The notes under the pieces are model-generated. The model worked only from the letters and a program-made list of their open reading frames with translations. It had not been told where the DNA came from and ran no database searches. A DNA stretch of 64,000 bases from Leucobacter luti (lineage in GTDB: Bacteria > Actinomycetota > Actinomycetes > Actinomycetales > Microbacteriaceae). The position numbers and the translations under genes are program-made. Shown here piece after piece: positions 41,739 through 50,313 of the stretch. Within the stretch, counting starts at the first letter, position 1. The number at the start of each line of letters is the position of its first letter. Location of the stretch: assembly GCF_004217175.1 (NCBI RefSeq), contig NZ_SHKI01000006.1, forward strand, positions 1 to 64,000, given 5' to 3'.

Positions 41739-42448
41739 ACCGCGCGCTCAAGGTCACCCGGCTGCACCTCAATAAGCTGGACAACTTCCTCGCGACCCCG
41801 GCGATCATCCTCGCCATCGTGCTCGTTGTGTCGATCATCATCGCGCTCGCGATTCAGCGCGCGATCGGCGGCGGCGACGGGAGCCCCGAGTACATCGACG
41901 GCGCGCGCATGAACGCCGGCGTCGTGTGGTCACTCCCCGGCTTCCTCATTTACTACGGCGTGCAGGCCGTGGCGACCACGTACCCGTTCGGGCTCGCGCT
42001 CGGCACCACCCGCCGCAACTTTATCCTCGGAACCATGCTCGCAAACGTGCTGCAGGCGGCCTACATCGCGGTGCTGCTCGTCGCACTGCTCGGGATCGAA
42101 CTCGCGACGGGGCACTGGTTCTCCAACACGTACGTGCTCGACACCTACGCGGTGGGGGCGGGGGACCCGTGGGTGCTCGCGCTGAGCGGCTTCATCGGCG
42201 TGCTCCTGTGCCTCACCATCGGTGGGCTGTTCGGAGCGATCTGGGTGCGCTTCGGGGCCAAGGGGCCCGCGGTGCTGGGCCTCGGGCTCGGTCTGGCGCT
42301 CGCCGTGCTGATCCTCATCCTTGCCCCGCAGCTCGGCGAGATCATCGCCGGGATCACGCGCACCGGTCTCGCGGTCGGCGCGGGGGTCGTGATCGTGATC
42401 GCCCTCGTGGGCACCTGGTTTGCGATGCGCCGGGCCTCGGTGCGGTAG
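41735..42448 (+). CDS. ABC transporter permease of the YtrA-type operon
   Basis: 237-residue membrane protein with six hydrophobic segments, beginning in an ATGA overlap with the ATPase. The sequence has no strong family motif; the identity comes from topology and operon position. A long hairpin follows 16 nt after its stop. Confidence 0.78.
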   Translation: MNRALKVTRLHLNKLDNFLATPAIILAIVLVVSIIIALAIQRAIGGGDGSPEYIDGARMNAGVVWSLPGFLIYYGVQAVATTYPFGLALGTTRRNFILGTMLANVLQAAYIAVLLVALLGIELATGHWFSNTYVLDTYAVGAGDPWVLALSGFIGVLLCLTIGGLFGAIWVRFGAKGPAVLGLGLGLALAVLILILAPQLGEIIAGITRTGLAVGAGVVIVIALVGTWFAMRRASVR

Positions 42449-42464
42449 CGCCGCGCTCACACAG

Positions 42465-42520
42465 AACAACGAACTCACGCAGGAAGAATCTCTCGATTCT
42501 CCCTGCGTGAGTTCGTTGTT
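42465..42520. terminator. 25-bp-stem bidirectional terminator
   Basis: Arms 42465-42489 and 42496-42520 pair over 25 bp with a single mismatch around a CTCTCG loop, between the converging permease and symporter genes. Confidence 0.88.
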
Positions 42521-42553
42521 CCTGCGCGGGTTCGCGCGGGGCCTGTTCGCTCG

Positions 42554-43996
42554 CTAGCGCGCGGCCGGTGCCGCTTCGTCCTGCGCGGCCTCGGTGGGCG
42601 CCGCTGAAGGCGCCGAGGCCTCGGCGGGCGCGTCGTCCTCGTTGTCGAACGCCTGGCCGCGGCGCGGCGCGTTGTAGAGCTCGAGGTCGATGATCCCCTC
42701 GCGCTTCGCGACGATCGCGGGCACGAGTGCCTGGCCAGCCACGTTCACCGCGGTGCGGCCCATGTCGATGATCGGGTCGACCGCGAGCAGGAGGCCGACG
42801 CCCTCGAGCGGCAGCCCGAGCGTCGACAGCGTGAGCGTGAGCATCACGGTCGCGCCGGTCGTGCCGGCGGTCGCCGCCGAGCCGACCACGGAGACGAGCA
42901 CGATCAGCAGGTACTGCACGATCGTGAGCTCGATGCCGAAGAACTGCGCGATGAAGATCGCGGCTACCGCCGGGTAGATCGCGGCGCAGCCGTCCATCTT
43001 GGTGGTCGCGCCGAGGGGCACGGCGAACGACGCGTAACCGCGCGGCACGCCGAGGTTGCGCTCGGTGACCCGCTGCGTCAGCGGCAGCGTGCCGATCGAG
43101 GAGCGGCTCACGAAGCCGAGCTGCACGGCGGGCCATACGCCAGAGAAGTACTGCTTCACGGAGAGCCCGTGCGCGCGCACGAGGATCGGGTAGACCACGA
43201 ACAGCACGAGGGCGAGGCCGAGGTAGAGCACCGCGACGAACCAGGTGAGCGAACCCATCTTGCTCCAGCCGTACTCGGCGACGGCGTTGCCGATGAGGCC
43301 GAGGGTGCCGATCGGGGCGATCCGGATGATCCACCAGAGCACCTTCTGGATCACGGCGAGCGCGGACTCGGTGAGGCGGATGAACGGCTCGGCCTTCTCG
43401 CCGATCTTGAGCGCGGCGATGCCGATCGCGGCTGAGATCACGATTACCTGCAGCACGTTGAAGCCGGGGCTCGCGCTGAGTACGCCGGTCTCAAGGTCCG
43501 CGGAGCCGCTCACGGTGAGGCCGAGGAAGTTTGAGGGCACGAGGCCGATCAGGAAGTTCCACCAGGTGCCGACCGTGTACGGGTCGCCGGTCGCGAGCTC
43601 GGCCTGCGACGCGGCGGCGCCGGGGCGCAGCGTCACGCCGAGCACGATGCCGATCGTCACCGCGATGAGCGCGGTGATGGCGAACCACAGCAGCGTCTGC
43701 CCGGCGAGGCGCGCGGCGTTCGTGACCTTGCGCAGGCCGACGATGCTCGAGACGATCGCCGTGAAGATCAGCGGGACCACCGCGGCGCGCAGCAGCGAGA
43801 CGTAGCTGCTGCCGATTGTCGCGAGGGTCGCGTGGAGTCCGTTCGGGTTGCCCTCAGCGTCGTCGCCGAGCGACATCGCGACGCCGCCGAGCACGAGGCC
43901 GAGCACGAGCGCTGCGAGGATCTGCCACCCGAAGGAGGTCATCCAGCGGGGGAGTCTGCGGGTGGGCGGTGCCGCCTGGGCGGTCTGTGATGACAT
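42554..43996 (-). CDS. Dicarboxylate/amino acid:cation symporter (DAACS)
   Basis: 480-residue secondary transporter of the GltP/DctA type. Recognisable parts are the early VVPLIFTAIVSSIVGLRKV, the serine-rich re-entrant hairpin seen as GFVSRSSIGTLPLTQRV, GVPRGYASFAVPLGATTKMDGCAAIYPAVAAIFIAQ, and VGSAATAGTTGATVMLTLTLSTLGLPLEG. Transports glutamate/aspartate or C4-dicarboxylates with Na+ or H+. GAAGGA precedes the ATG. The C-terminal ~40 residues are a low-complexity acidic tail. Confidence 0.92.
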   Translation of the reverse strand: MSSQTAQAAPPTRRLPRWMTSFGWQILAALVLGLVLGGVAMSLGDDAEGNPNGLHATLATIGSSYVSLLRAAVVPLIFTAIVSSIVGLRKVTNAARLAGQTLLWFAITALIAVTIGIVLGVTLRPGAAASQAELATGDPYTVGTWWNFLIGLVPSNFLGLTVSGSADLETGVLSASPGFNVLQVIVISAAIGIAALKIGEKAEPFIRLTESALAVIQKVLWWIIRIAPIGTLGLIGNAVAEYGWSKMGSLTWFVAVLYLGLALVLFVVYPILVRAHGLSVKQYFSGVWPAVQLGFVSRSSIGTLPLTQRVTERNLGVPRGYASFAVPLGATTKMDGCAAIYPAVAAIFIAQFFGIELTIVQYLLIVLVSVVGSAATAGTTGATVMLTLTLSTLGLPLEGVGLLLAVDPIIDMGRTAVNVAGQALVPAIVAKREGIIDLELYNAPRRGQAFDNEDDAPAEASAPSAAPTEAAQDEAAPAAR

Positions 43997-44143
43997 TCGA
44001 GGAAGTCCTTCGGCAAATCTGGGTTTCGGCGGCGCAGTGGCGCCGGGCCAACGAAGAGTGTAGCAATCTATTCGTTCTTCTTATTCCACGCATAGCGCAA
44101 CGGCGTGTGTTGCGCGGCCCGTGGCGCCGGGGCGCTGAGCCGG

Positions 44144-44149
44144 TAGGCT
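44144..44149 (+). promoter_or_regulatory. -10 box TAGGCT for the yajQ-like gene
   Basis: TAGGCT ends 6 nt before ATG 44156, which argues for that ATG over the GTG at 44150 and for a leaderless mRNA. Confidence 0.5.
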
Positions 44150-44155
44150 GTGGTC

Positions 44156-44644
44156 ATGGCTGATTCTTCGTTTGACGTGGTGAGCAAGATCGACTCGATG
44201 GAGGTCGAGAACGCGGTGAACCAGGCCCGCAAGGAGGTCGAGCAGCGCTACGACTTCAAGGGCGTGGGAGCCGACGTGAGCCTGAGTGGGGAGAGCATCC
44301 TCATCAAGGCGAACACGGAGGAGCGCGCGAACGCGGTGCTCGACGTACTCCAGTCGAAGTTCATCAAGCGCAACCTCTCGCTGAAGGCGCTCGACACGGG
44401 CGAGCCCTATCCCAGCGGCAAGGAGTACCGCATCGAGTCGAAGCTCAAGGAGGGCATTGACCAGGCGACCGCGAAGAAGCTCAACAAGCTGATCCGCGAC
44501 GAGGCCCCCAAGGGTGTGAAGTCGCAGATCCAGGGCGACGAGCTCCGCGTCTCCTCGAAGAGCCGCGATGACCTGCAGGCCACCATGGCGCTGCTCAAGG
44601 GTGCCGACATCGACGTCGCTCTGCAGTTCGTGAACTACCGCTAG
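44156..44644 (+). CDS. yajQ: YajQ-family nucleotide-binding protein
   Basis: 162 residues, the normal YajQ (UPF0234) length. The sequence is strongly conserved: [96 protein letters not shown]. Two ferredoxin-like domains bind nucleotides; some homologues bind cyclic di-GMP and act as regulators. Cytosolic. A lipoprotein gene follows after 2 nt. Confidence 0.93.
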   Translation: MADSSFDVVSKIDSMEVENAVNQARKEVEQRYDFKGVGADVSLSGESILIKANTEERANAVLDVLQSKFIKRNLSLKALDTGEPYPSGKEYRIESKLKEGIDQATAKKLNKLIRDEAPKGVKSQIQGDELRVSSKSRDDLQATMALLKGADIDVALQFVNYR

Positions 44645-44646
44645 GG

Positions 44647-45387
44647 ATGGCGCGGATGGGGGAGCGAGTGCGCGGCAGGACAGCGCCGCTGTTCGCGGTG
44701 CTCGCACTGGCCGCGGGGGTCGCGGGGCTGAGCGCGTGCGCGCCGGAACCAGCGCCCACGCCCACGCCGATCGCGACCCAGACACCAGCGCCAACGCCGA
44801 CCCAGACCCCGACGTCCACCCCGACGCCGACCGCGATCCCGTGGGAGCGCTTCTCGGATGAGCGGCTGACGCAGTCATTTGAGCTGCCGCCCGGGTGGAC
44901 GGTGCAGGAGCTCGGCGGCCCGAACGACATGGGTATTGTGCAGCTCGGTGTCCTCGACCCCACCGGGGCGCAGCGCCTCGTGTTCATGAACGCGGTGCAG
45001 GGGCTCGGTGGCGCCTGCGGTGAGCTGCCCCAGCAGGCGATCGAGGAGCTCGACGCGTGTCCGGTCGAGATCCCCGGCTACGTCGCCGCCCCCGACGGGG
45101 TGACCGAGCTCGTTGCGCCGCGCGTCGTGTTCCGGGCTGCGCCGGTGGCCGAGGGCGCGCTCGCGAGCCTTGCGCTGGCCGACGACGTGCCGCCGCTCTC
45201 GTGCATGTACGTCAACCTGCTGCACACGTCGGGCGGCCTGACCGCGTTCGGCACCGCGCTGCAGGTCGACACCTACGATCCGCAGTCGCAGTGGCTGTTC
45301 GGCTCAATGGACGAGGCGCGGGCGTACACGCAGACGGACGACTACGCGCAGCTCGTGCGAATCCTGCAGTCGTTCCGAATCGCGTAG
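44647..45387 (+). CDS. Putative lipoprotein of unknown function
   Basis: 246 residues. The signal peptide ends at the lipobox LSAC (C31); next comes a Pro/Thr linker (PTPTPIATQTPAPTPTQTP...) typical of actinobacterial surface lipoproteins, then a ~190-residue globular domain with three cysteines (two near residues 119 and 139, one in SCMYVNLLHTS). I do not recognise the domain. An ATG at 44656 is an alternative start. Its closeness to the yajQ gene suggests shared transcription. Confidence 0.75.
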   Translation: MARMGERVRGRTAPLFAVLALAAGVAGLSACAPEPAPTPTPIATQTPAPTPTQTPTSTPTPTAIPWERFSDERLTQSFELPPGWTVQELGGPNDMGIVQLGVLDPTGAQRLVFMNAVQGLGGACGELPQQAIEELDACPVEIPGYVAAPDGVTELVAPRVVFRAAPVAEGALASLALADDVPPLSCMYVNLLHTSGGLTAFGTALQVDTYDPQSQWLFGSMDEARAYTQTDDYAQLVRILQSFRIA

Positions 45388-45490
45388 CCCCGGGGCGGTG
45401 CGCTGGGCGCGTCTCCGGTGCGGCGTTGAGGTCGCGAGCGTCGCCGAGACTGGGGCGCTCGGGCGGCCCCAGCCTCGCAGCCGCGCGCAG

Positions 45491-45496
45491 TACACT
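45491..45496 (+). promoter_or_regulatory. -10 box TACACT for the DUF3151 gene
   Basis: TACACT ends 6 nt before ATG 45503 and no Shine-Dalgarno is present; leaderless layout. Confidence 0.5.
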
Positions 45497-45502
45497 GGCG
45501 CC

Positions 45503-45925
45503 ATGATTGGTGAGAACCTGCTCGGTCCAGAACCCACACACCTCGCCCCCGAGCCGGAGGTCTCCGCCGCGCTCGCCGCAGGGCGCACCCCGGAGGAAGT
45601 GGTGCGAGCCCACCCGGAGTCGCCGCTCGCCTGGGCCGAACTCGCCGACGAGGCCGCCGCCGCCGGCCGCGAGATCGAGGCGTACGCGTTTGCGCGGGTC
45701 GGGTACCACCGCGGTCTTGACGCGCTGCGCAAGTCCGGTTGGCGCGGCGCAGGCCCCGTGCCCTGGTCGCACGAGCCCAACCGCGGTGTGCTGCGCGCGC
45801 TCTACGCGCTGCGGCGCGGCGCGGCGGCGATCGGCGAGGCCTCCGAGGTGGAGCGGCTCACCGAGTTCCTCACGGGCGCTGACCCCGACGCGATCGCCGC
45901 GATCGAGGCGGCCGCCCGGAGCTAG
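45503..45925 (+). CDS. DUF3151 family protein
   Basis: 140-residue soluble protein nearly confined to actinobacteria: MIGENLLGPEPTHLAPEPEV, VVRAHPESPLAWAELADEA, AYAFARVGYHRGLDALRKSGWRGAGPVPWSHEPNRGVLRALYALRRGAAAIGE. It has a tetratricopeptide-like helical look. Function unknown. The gene is often near purA and fructose-bisphosphate aldolase in relatives, consistent with purA 1.5 kb downstream. Confidence 0.88.
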   Translation: MIGENLLGPEPTHLAPEPEVSAALAAGRTPEEVVRAHPESPLAWAELADEAAAAGREIEAYAFARVGYHRGLDALRKSGWRGAGPVPWSHEPNRGVLRALYALRRGAAAIGEASEVERLTEFLTGADPDAIAAIEAAARS

Positions 45926-46321
45926 CTGCGTGGCTGGGTGCCCGGGGCTAGCTGCCCGGGGCTAGCTGGTCGGCTGGGTGCGGCGTGCTCGCGCGCTTTC
46001 GCGGGTGCGCGTGTTCCGCGAGCGCCCGTGCTCTTCCGCGGGCGCCCGTGCTTTTCCACGAGTGTGCGGCTTCGCTACGAGCGTGCGGCTTCGCTGCGTC
46101 AGTGAAGCCGCACACTCGTGCACGGATCCTCCACTCGTGCGTGAATCGGGTGACCGGGCGACCGCGCAATCGGGCAACCGCGCGACCGCGCGACCGCGCG
46201 ACCGCGCGACCGAGCGACCGCGCGACCGAGCGACCGCGCGACCGAGCGGGTGACGGATCCCCCACTCACACCCAGCGCCCGGGCATCAGACCGCCCAGCA
46301 CCCGACCTCCCAGCGCCCCGA
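45926..46321. repeat. Gene-free repeat region B
   Basis: 396 bp without a gene. It holds inverted cores of the same family as region A: GTGCGGCTTCGCT at 46064 and again 19 bp later at 46083, facing AAGCCGCACACTCGTG at about 46105-46120, plus CACTCGTG copies beyond. Further right, about ten copies of the octamer GCGACCGC/GCGACCGA run from roughly 46157 to 46250. Confidence 0.85.
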
Positions 46322-47308
46322 CTACCGCCCGCGAATCTCGGCGTCGACTGCGCGCAGCGCGGGCTCGAGCTCGGGCCACGTGAACACGTAGCCCGCGTCG
46401 AGCAGCGCGGCCGGCGGGGTCCAACGGCTCTTCAGTACCATTTCGGACTCGCTCCGCATGGCCCAGGTCGCGGGCTCGAGCATCCACCTGAAGGCGGGGA
46501 TCCCGATCGGCATGCCGGCCGTGCGTCGCAGGTGCCGCATAAACGTGCGATTGTCGCTCACGGCCGGCGCGGCAACGTTGACGGGGCCGGAGAGCGAATC
46601 GTTTGCAAGCGCGAAGCGCACGATCCCTACGAAGTCGTCGATGTGCACCCAGGAGAAGCGCTGCCGCCCGCGCGTCGGGTGCCAGGTGGGCTGCTCGGGC
46701 TCGGACGGATCCGATCCGATCCCGCGGTATCGCGAGTGCGGGAACCAGCGACCGTCAAACTGCGGCCCGCCGGCGCCGAGCCGTGCCAGCCGGAAGAGCA
46801 GATGGGTCGCGGGCCCGTCGCCGAGCACGATCGAGATCCGCAGCGCCACGCGCCGGGTGCCCGGCAGCTCCGCCTCGGTGAACGCGCGCTCCCACTCGCG
46901 GGAGACGTCCACGGTGAACCCGCCGCCGATCTCGCCGTCGCGCTCGGTCTGGGGGCGATCCGTGGCGTGCCGGTAGATGTTCGCCGTGCTCGCGTTGAGC
47001 CACACGGCTGGCGGATTGGCGCTGGCGGCGATTGCGTCCGACAGTGCTCGGGTGGTGTCCATCCGCGACCGCAGCACCTCGTCGCGGTTCGCGTCGGTGT
47101 AGCGACAGTCGATGCTCTTCCCGGCGAGCCCGATCACGGCGGCGGCCCCGTCGACGAGGCGCAGGATCCCCGCGGGGTCGTCCCAGTTCGCGTCTGCCGC
47201 GCCGCGCCCGACCGTGACCACCTCCCAGCCGTCCGCGGTGAGCTCGGTGACCAGTCGCGAACCGAGGAAGCCGGAGGCTCCTCCGATGACAATGCGTTGC
47301 GGTTTCAT
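46322..47308 (-). CDS. TIGR01777-family epimerase (extended SDR)
   Basis: 328 residues. Nucleotide-binding motif IVIGGASGFLGSRLVTELTADG, followed by VDGAAAVIGLAGKSIDCRYTDANRDEVLRSRMDTTRAL and the C-terminal DUF1731 domain (MPIGIPAFRWMLEPATWAMRSESEMVLKSRWTPPAALLDAGYVFTWPELEPALR). The family (YfcH, cell-division-inhibitor SulA-like naming) has no proven reaction. AAGGGA precedes the ATG. It diverges from purA. Confidence 0.9.
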   Translation of the reverse strand: MKPQRIVIGGASGFLGSRLVTELTADGWEVVTVGRGAADANWDDPAGILRLVDGAAAVIGLAGKSIDCRYTDANRDEVLRSRMDTTRALSDAIAASANPPAVWLNASTANIYRHATDRPQTERDGEIGGGFTVDVSREWERAFTEAELPGTRRVALRISIVLGDGPATHLLFRLARLGAGGPQFDGRWFPHSRYRGIGSDPSEPEQPTWHPTRGRQRFSWVHIDDFVGIVRFALANDSLSGPVNVAAPAVSDNRTFMRHLRRTAGMPIGIPAFRWMLEPATWAMRSESEMVLKSRWTPPAALLDAGYVFTWPELEPALRAVDAEIRGR

Positions 47309-47450
47309 CGTGTCCCTTCGGTCCCTGGATGGGGCGGGTGTGGACTCAGACTAGCCTGACCGGGCTCCCGCCGGGCCCGCTCAGGGCAGGAAGTCGGAGA
47401 GGGTGGGTAGACTGGGCCGGTATCTGCCTAGTGCTCAGAAAGGGGCTGAA

Positions 47451-48737
47451 ATGCCCGCAGTACTTATCACCGGTGCCCAGTGGGGCGATGAGGGTAAGGG
47501 GCGCGCGACCGATCTGCTCGGAAGCCGCGTCGACTACGTCGTCAAGTTCAACGGCGGCAACAACGCCGGCCACACCGTCGTCATCGGCGACCAGAAGTAT
47601 GCCCTGCACCTCCTGCCGTCAGGGATCCTGACCCCCGGGGTGGTCCCGGTCATCGCGAACGGGGTCGTCGTTGACCTCGCGGTGCTCAAGCTCGAGCTCG
47701 ACGCGCTCAAGGAGCGCGGGGTCGACGTCTCCAAGCTGAAGGTGAGCGCCAACGCCCACGTCATCACCGAGTACCACCGCACCCTCGACAAGGTGACGGA
47801 GCGGTTCCTCGGCAAGCGCCAGATCGGCACGACCGGGCGCGGGATCGGCCCGGCATACGCCGACAAGATCAACCGCGTCGGCGTGCGCATCCAGGACATC
47901 TTCGACGAGGGGATCCTCCGCCAGAAGGTGGAGGCGGCGCTCGAGTTCAAGAACCAGGTGCTCGTCAAGATCTACAACCGGCGCGCGATCTCGGCCGACG
48001 ACGTGGTCGAGGACCTGCTGAGCTACCGCGAGCTGCTGGAGCCGATGGTCTGCGACACCGGCCTGCTGCTGCACAACGCACTCGCCGACGACAAGACGGT
48101 GCTTTACGAGGCGGGCCAGGCGACGATGCTCGACATCGACCACGGCACCTACCCGTTCGTGACCAGCTCGAACGCGACCTCCGGTGGCGCGGCGACCGGA
48201 TCGGGCGTTCCGCCGCACCAGATCGATCGGATCATCGCGGTGATCAAGGCGTACACGACGCGTGTCGGATCGGGTCCGTTCCCCACGGAGCTGTTCGACG
48301 ACATGGGCGAGTTCCTGCAGACCAAGGGCGGCGAGTTCGGTGTCACCACGGGTCGCGCCCGCCGCTGCGGCTGGTACGACGCTCCGATGGCTCGGTACGC
48401 CGCGCGGATCAACGGCGTCACCGATTTTGTGCTCACCAAGCTCGACGTGCTCTCGGGCCTCGAGACGATCCCGGTGTGCGTCGCCTACGACGTGAACGGG
48501 GTGCGCCACGACGAGATGCCCGTGAACCAGTCCGACTTCCACCACGCGAAGCCGATCTACCAGGAGTTCCCGGGCTGGTCCGAGGACATCACCGGGTGCC
48601 GCACGTTCGCCGAGCTGCCCAAGAACGCGCAGGACTACATTGTGGCGCTCGAGGCGATGAGCGGCGCGCGGTTCTCCGCCGTCGGCGTCGGCCCGGAGCG
48701 TGAACAGGTCGTCGAGCTGCACGATCTGCTGAGCTAG
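47451..48737 (+). CDS. purA: Adenylosuccinate synthetase
   Basis: 428 residues. Converts IMP, aspartate and GTP to adenylosuccinate, the first committed AMP step, in the cytosol. Catalytic D13 lies in the GTP-binding WGDEGKG and H41 in [24 protein letters not shown], the switch-like ANGVVVD, and [18 protein letters not shown] close the active site. AAAGGGG precedes the ATG; TAGACT at 47408-47413 is a likely -10. Chorismate mutase follows after 8 nt. Confidence 0.97.
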   Translation: MPAVLITGAQWGDEGKGRATDLLGSRVDYVVKFNGGNNAGHTVVIGDQKYALHLLPSGILTPGVVPVIANGVVVDLAVLKLELDALKERGVDVSKLKVSANAHVITEYHRTLDKVTERFLGKRQIGTTGRGIGPAYADKINRVGVRIQDIFDEGILRQKVEAALEFKNQVLVKIYNRRAISADDVVEDLLSYRELLEPMVCDTGLLLHNALADDKTVLYEAGQATMLDIDHGTYPFVTSSNATSGGAATGSGVPPHQIDRIIAVIKAYTTRVGSGPFPTELFDDMGEFLQTKGGEFGVTTGRARRCGWYDAPMARYAARINGVTDFVLTKLDVLSGLETIPVCVAYDVNGVRHDEMPVNQSDFHHAKPIYQEFPGWSEDITGCRTFAELPKNAQDYIVALEAMSGARFSAVGVGPEREQVVELHDLLS

Positions 48738-48745
48738 GAGCTGAC

Positions 48746-49042
48746 ATGACTGCCCCGACCCCCGCGGAGCGACTCGATCGGCTGCGCTCAAGCATCGACA
48801 ACATCGATGCGGCGCTCGTGCACATGCTCGCAGAGCGGTTCAGGTGCACGCAGGAGGTTGGGCTGCTGAAGGCCGAGAACGAGATGCCCGCGTCGGATCC
48901 GTCGCGGGAGGCGCGGCAGATCGAGCGCCTGCGGAGCCTCGCAGCCGACGCGCACCTCGATCCAGAGTTCGCGGAGAAGTGGTTTAACTTCGTGGTCGCC
49001 GAGGTGATTCAGCACCACACGCAGATCGCCGCCGAGCGGTAA
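48746..49042 (+). CDS. Chorismate mutase, AroQ type
   Basis: 98-residue helical enzyme turning chorismate into prephenate for phenylalanine and tyrosine. LDRLRSSIDNIDAALVHMLAERFRCTQEVGLLKAENEMPASDPSREARQIERLRSLA contains the AroQ pattern of R-x-x-I-D-x-x-D, K and E residues on the long helix. Many actinobacterial members are active only with DAHP synthase. Likely co-transcribed with purA; a hairpin terminator follows. Confidence 0.9.
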   Translation: MTAPTPAERLDRLRSSIDNIDAALVHMLAERFRCTQEVGLLKAENEMPASDPSREARQIERLRSLAADAHLDPEFAEKWFNFVVAEVIQHHTQIAAER

Positions 49043-49051
49043 GCGGTTCAG

Positions 49052-49083
49052 GATCGGCCCCGGGCGAAAGCTCGGGGCCGATC
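49052..49083 (+). terminator. Hairpin terminator with GAAA tetraloop
   Basis: A 14-bp stem GATCGGCCCCGGGC / GCTCGGGGCCGATC (one G-T wobble) caps a GAAA loop 9 nt after the chorismate mutase stop. Confidence 0.85.
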
Positions 49084-49156
49084 TCGTCTGCGCGGCTGGC
49101 GCGGCCCCGGTGTTCCCGGCGTTTCCTGCGCTCCCCGCGCGACGCGCAGATCCCAC

Positions 49157-49185
49157 TTGCCAACCATTCGAACATATGTTCGAAT
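49157..49185 (+). promoter_or_regulatory. SOS (LexA) box over the radical SAM promoter
   Basis: TCGAACATATGTTCGA (49168-49183) is a perfect palindrome fitting the actinobacterial LexA consensus TCGAAC-N4-GTTCGA; symmetry extends to 20 bp (49166-49185). It occupies the spacer and -10 of a promoter TTGCCA (49157-49162) - 17 bp - TCGAAT (49180-49185), which ends 6 nt before ATG 49192. LexA binding here would block transcription directly. Confidence 0.85.
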
Positions 49186-49191
49186 AGTTCC

Positions 49192-50259
49192 ATGAGATGG
49201 AACGAGCAACGCGTAGCCACGTCCCCCGCGGGGGCGAGTGCTGCCGCGCCCGCGCTGCCCGGCCTTGAGCTTCCCGAGCTCGCGGCCATGCCCGGCCATC
49301 TCCGCAGTGTTCGCGCGCCCGAGTTCGCGGGGATGGTGTTCCACGAGGTGCTGGCCAAGAGCGCGCTCAACCGGGTGCCTGGCGAATCGAGCATGCCGTT
49401 TTCCTGGACCATCAACCCGTATCGCGGCTGCTCGCACGCCTGCGTGTACTGCTTCGCGCGCGGCTCGCACCGCTACCTCGACTTCGATACGGGGCGGGAT
49501 TTCGATTCGCAGATCGTGGTGAAGGTCAACGTGGCGGAGGTGCTGTCGCGTGAGCTCGCGCGGCCCGCCTGGGCCCGCAACACGGTCGCGCTCGGCACCA
49601 ACACCGACCCGTATCAGCGGGCCGAGGGTCGGTACCGCCTCATGCCCGGCGTGATTGGCGCGCTCGCCCGCTCCGGCACCCCGCTCTCAATCCTCACGAA
49701 GGGCACGCTGCTGCGACGAGACCTCCCCGCCCTGAGCGAGGCGGCGGAGCGGGTGCCCGTGAGCCTCGCGCTCTCGATCGCGATCGGCGACCCGGCGCTG
49801 CAGCAGTCCGTGGAGCCGGGCACTCCCAGCACGCGGGCACGGCTCGATACGGTCGCCGCCGCCCGAGCCGCCGGGCTTCCGGTCGACGTGTTCATCATGC
49901 CGGTGCTCCCGCGGCTCACGGACTCGGCCGCGCAGCTCACGGCCCTGCTGAGCGACATCCACGAGGCGGGCGCGCGGTCGGTCATGTACGGGCCGCTGCA
50001 CCTGCGCTCGCACGTGAAGCCGTGGTTCTTTGAGTGGCTTGAGCACAGCCATCCCGAGCTGGTGCCCGAGTATCGCCGCCTGTACCCCGGCAGCGCAAGC
50101 CGGGCTCCGCAGGCGTATCGCATGGAGCTCGCCGGGCGGATCCGGCCGCTGCTGCGGCGCTTCGGTCTCGAGCGCCCCGCGGGGCGGGCGACCCCGGCGG
50201 CCGTACCCGCAGCCGCTGAGGGGGTGGTGCCGGGAGTGCCCGCTCCCACGCTGTTCTAG
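49192..50259 (+). CDS. Radical SAM protein, Rv2578c family
   Basis: 355 residues. The [4Fe-4S]/SAM motif is C80-x3-C84-x2-C87 in NPYRGCSHACVYCFARGSH, followed by VALGTNTDPYQRAEGRYRLM and LSILTKGTLLRRDL, the pattern of the SPL-like (spore-photoproduct-lyase-related) radical SAM group that includes M. tuberculosis Rv2578c. The enzymatic substrate is unknown; the SOS box at its promoter argues for a DNA-damage role. The mRNA seems leaderless. Cytosolic. Confidence 0.9.
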   Translation: MRWNEQRVATSPAGASAAAPALPGLELPELAAMPGHLRSVRAPEFAGMVFHEVLAKSALNRVPGESSMPFSWTINPYRGCSHACVYCFARGSHRYLDFDTGRDFDSQIVVKVNVAEVLSRELARPAWARNTVALGTNTDPYQRAEGRYRLMPGVIGALARSGTPLSILTKGTLLRRDLPALSEAAERVPVSLALSIAIGDPALQQSVEPGTPSTRARLDTVAAARAAGLPVDVFIMPVLPRLTDSAAQLTALLSDIHEAGARSVMYGPLHLRSHVKPWFFEWLEHSHPELVPEYRRLYPGSASRAPQAYRMELAGRIRPLLRRFGLERPAGRATPAAVPAAAEGVVPGVPAPTLF

Positions 50260-50313
50260 CCCGGGCAATCCGAAAATCATGCGGAACCGTCAGATATTCG
50301 AGAGAATGCAAGA

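Noticed and set aside
44150-44155. GTG at 44150 as the yajQ start
   Set aside because: The -10 TAGGCT ends at 44149, so transcription would begin too late for this codon to be used efficiently; ATG 44156 fits the family N-terminus.
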